Part shown: in pieces, positions 61,955-64,000 of the stretch
Layout of the letters: every line of letters begins with the position of its first letter
Numbering within the stretch: position 1 is the first letter of the stretch
Assembly: GCF_003852525.1 (NCBI RefSeq)
Contig: NZ_QAJL01000009.1
Location: 113,285 to 177,284 of the forward strand
Reading direction: 5' to 3'
From: Pedobacter sp. KBW06
GTDB lineage: Bacteria > Bacteroidota > Bacteroidia > Sphingobacteriales > Sphingobacteriaceae
DNA length: 64,000 nt
Program-made: the position numbers and the translations under genes
The notes under the pieces: generated by a model
The model's input: the letters and a program-made list of their open reading frames with translations, nothing else
Databases searched by the model: none
What the model was told of the DNA's origin: nothing

Positions 61955-63718
61955 TTATTTCTTTTTAGAATAGGTTGCTGCTAATTTCAGGGCTTCGTAT
62001 GCATTCACAATACCGCCACTGACACAAAGTTCGGAGAATGCCGCACGGGTGTTCTCTCCTTTTTCATTGGTTAATTTCACCTTCTGTACAACTTTAGTAA
62101 CAGATTTCATGATGATCTCCCGTACTTGCGGAGCGGTTAATTCCGGATAATAACTTAAAATCAATGCCGCCAGGCCAGAAACGACAGGAGCAGCCATACT
62201 TGTTCCATCCAATTCTTCATATTTAGAGTCAGGAACCGTAGAATTGATCATGAATCCCGGAGCAAAAACATCGACATTATATTTTCCGTAGTTCGAGAAA
62301 GAGGCTTTCAATGTGGCATCATTCTTATAAGCACTTGCACCTACTTCAATCCAGTTTTTTGCGTGAGGAAGGTTAAATTTAGCAGAGTCAAGAACCGGTT
62401 TTACATTTGTCCGTGCCGCGGGACGTCCCATTCCCTGATTTTGCATTTGGCTATTCAAAGGTCTGAAGGGAATGGGCTTGGGTGCTGTCTTTTCCATTTT
62501 CTTCTTATGCGCAACCGCTTCAGGACTATCATAATATTTATTAGGATAGTTCTCTTCCACATCCACGTTTAAGTTGTCATTGCCTGCGGCATGAACCAAG
62601 AGTACGCCCTTCTCTTCTGCGTATTTTACAGCTTCATCTACGACTTCTTTGTTCCATTTATAACTTTTGCCAAAACTCATGTTAATAACTTTGGCTCCAT
62701 TGTCAACAGCATATCGAATGCCGTTGGCAACATCTTTATCTCTTTCATCTCCCTCAGGAACTACCCGAACGCCCATTATACTGATATAATCAGCAACCCC
62801 GTTGATACCAATCGTATTTTTCCTGTTGGCACCTATAATCCCCGACACATGCGAGCCATGCTCCGCATTTGGACCCATGATGTCGTTATTTCCGTAGAAT
62901 TTCTCCCGGGCATTTGAATAGTCATCCCCTACGAGTTCCGCACGCTGGTCATATTTAGGGTTAAGGTTGTATTTCAACATGACATCATACTGCTTATAAG
63001 CATCTTTTATTTCCTTATGAAATTTCTCGATACCTCCACTTTCTTTAGCTCCGGACCTGATGATCTTTTTTACCTGTTCCTCCATTTCATCGTCCGCTTT
63101 ATATCCGTCTATGTCTTCCATTGAAGGAATCGTCTTTTTATGAATAAAGGCAACAGAATCCAATAATTTATTGATTGCAAACACGACTCTAAATGTCTGA
63201 TCTGCTTCATCATATTTTTTACCAAACTCTGTCGTTACTTTGGTATACAATTCAAATTCTTTCTTTTGCGTACTGTCAAGGACAGTTGATTTTATAGTAG
63301 AGCGGTATTTCGGTAGATATTCTCTATAGATCCTCACCAATTCCAGGTTATCATAAGCCAGATTCCCTTTCTTAGATCCAATAAAATTCCATCCATGTAC
63401 ATCATCAATGTAGCCGTTTCCGTCGTCGTCAATGCCATTTCCGGGAATCTCTTTTTTATTCGTCCATAAAATATCCTTCAGATCCTCATGGTTCACATCA
63501 ATACCGCCATCTATTACGGCTACAATAATCTTCTGTTTAGGTTTTTTATCCTTAAGTAACTCCTTATATGCTTTTTCAGTGCTGATTCCAAAGTAACCAT
63601 CCTGAACCAGGTCCAGATTGAACCAATTGGCAGGAAGCTTAACGTCTTTACTCTGAGCATAAACAGAAACATTAGCTGATAAAAGTAGTGCTATAAAAAA
63701 TAATTGCCTGAATCTCAT
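61955..63718 (-). CDS. S8 family serine peptidase (subtilase) with a long insert
   Basis: A secreted or envelope protease. The protein has 587 residues with a signal peptide (1-22, VYAQ). The catalytic triad is Asp70 ('VAVIDGGIDVNHED'), His287 ('EHGSHVSGIIGA') and Ser507 ('DGTSMAAPVVSG'), with the oxyanion Asn380 in 'HAAGND'. About 217 residues separate Asp and His, against about 30-50 in classical subtilisins; much of this is a charged helical insert (about 120-270). 'GNGIDDDGNGYIDDVHGW' is a calcium-loop-like acidic stretch also seen in related Bacteroidota peptidases. No secretion-sorting domain lies at the C-terminus. It is not clear what it cuts. Confidence 0.93.
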   Translation of the reverse strand: MRFRQLFFIALLLSANVSVYAQSKDVKLPANWFNLDLVQDGYFGISTEKAYKELLKDKKPKQKIIVAVIDGGIDVNHEDLKDILWTNKKEIPGNGIDDDGNGYIDDVHGWNFIGSKKGNLAYDNLELVRIYREYLPKYRSTIKSTVLDSTQKKEFELYTKVTTEFGKKYDEADQTFRVVFAINKLLDSVAFIHKKTIPSMEDIDGYKADDEMEEQVKKIIRSGAKESGGIEKFHKEIKDAYKQYDVMLKYNLNPKYDQRAELVGDDYSNAREKFYGNNDIMGPNAEHGSHVSGIIGANRKNTIGINGVADYISIMGVRVVPEGDERDKDVANGIRYAVDNGAKVINMSFGKSYKWNKEVVDEAVKYAEEKGVLLVHAAGNDNLNVDVEENYPNKYYDSPEAVAHKKKMEKTAPKPIPFRPLNSQMQNQGMGRPAARTNVKPVLDSAKFNLPHAKNWIEVGASAYKNDATLKASFSNYGKYNVDVFAPGFMINSTVPDSKYEELDGTSMAAPVVSGLAALILSYYPELTAPQVREIIMKSVTKVVQKVKLTNEKGENTRAAFSELCVSGGIVNAYEALKLAATYSKKK

Positions 63719-63795
63719 TTGAAATTGCTTTTATAAATTAACGTAAAATACAATAATACGGTTTTATTGTATCAGGGATCAAGTTTTAGCATATT

Positions 63796-64000
63796 TTAAC
63801 AATAAATAAGGATCAGGTCCAGGCCCTGGCAGGTCTGATAAGATATTTCCTTCCTGTGAAATTCTTCTATTAAAGGCCATTGAAAGCTAAAGGGCAGCAA
63901 GAGGCTCCGCTTTCCGGAGCTACTAAAGAAATAGGAAACGCTGATCGTATCAGGGGAGTCGTTGATTAAGAAACCAGGGTCACAATGTTGCTGACAGTCC
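63796..64000 (-). CDS. 3' end of an unidentified gene running off the right edge
   Basis: On the minus strand one frame is open from the window edge (first full codon ending at 63999) for 67 codons to a TAA at 63796-63798; it contains no ATG. The peptide has a mixed, protein-like composition, with segments such as 'DSPDTISVSYFFSS' and 'SFQWPLIEEFHRKEISYQ' and an ending 'GLDLILIYC'. The other five frames are broken by stops. No family was recognised. It is on the same strand as the subtilase gene, 77 bases upstream of it. Confidence 0.5.
   Translation of the reverse strand, partial: DCQQHCDPGFLINDSPDTISVSYFFSSSGKRSLLLPFSFQWPLIEEFHRKEISYQTCQGLDLILIYC

Noticed and set aside
1..64000. CRISPR arrays, toxin-antitoxin pairs, restriction systems, prophage or intact insertion sequences
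   Set aside because: No spaced direct repeats, transposases, integrases or phage structural genes were seen; all larger frames are assigned to other functions.

Overview
The window reads as chromosomal DNA from a Bacteroidota of the Sphingobacteriaceae type, most like Pedobacter; this is judged from gene content and protein style, not from a search. Supporting signs are two SusC/SusD outer-membrane nutrient-uptake pairs, a bacillithiol gene (bshC), the order parA-parB-DUF5683-dapB-lepB, a block ftsX-DUF3098-uppP-truB-yitT-ribF, few visible Shine-Dalgarno sequences, and several promoters of the Bacteroidota type (TTG, about 19-21 bases, then TAnnTTTG).

Layout. 0-3 kb: the tail of rimO, then bshC overlapping an Ldh-type dehydrogenase gene by one base. 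3-5 kb (minus): a secreted redoxin gene and a secreted protein joining a c-type heme motif to a PHM-like dicopper monooxygenase fold. 5-17 kb (minus): two susC-susD operons on either side of a ROK-family repressor, with no glycoside hydrolase beside them. 17-21.5 kb (minus): parA, parB, DUF5683, dapB, lepB. 21.7-27 kb: a flavin reductase, a BtuF-like C-lobe-only protein, an orphan peptide-binding lipoprotein and a TonB-dependent receptor. 27-31 kb (minus): a GH29 fucosidase and GH3 beta-glucosidase operon. 31-36 kb (minus): leuS, a CLC transporter with fluoride-type signatures, and a small lipoprotein. 36-41 kb (plus): the ftsX-to-ribF block. 41-48 kb: a CPA2 antiporter, a DUF2157 membrane protein, and uvrA-lysE on the minus strand. 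48-51 kb (plus): an ECF sigma factor, a 63-residue protein, nth and recA. 51-60 kb: a 59-residue membrane protein, tsaD, tamB, ribBA, an LptF/G permease and a START-like protein. 60-64 kb: tRNA-Met(CAU), a gene-poor stretch, a secreted protein of unknown function, a subtilase with a long insert, and the 3' end of another gene running off the right edge.

Most of the window is housekeeping. The accessory interest lies in the heme/dicopper monooxygenase and redoxin pair, the SusCD-ROK-SusCD cluster, the fluoride-type CLC protein, the BtuF-like C-lobe without an N-lobe, the small genes beside the sigma factor and recA, and the absence of ATG starts at the divergent tsaD/tamB genes. I found no CRISPR array, intact insertion sequence, prophage or rRNA, and no defence system I could defend from the sequence.
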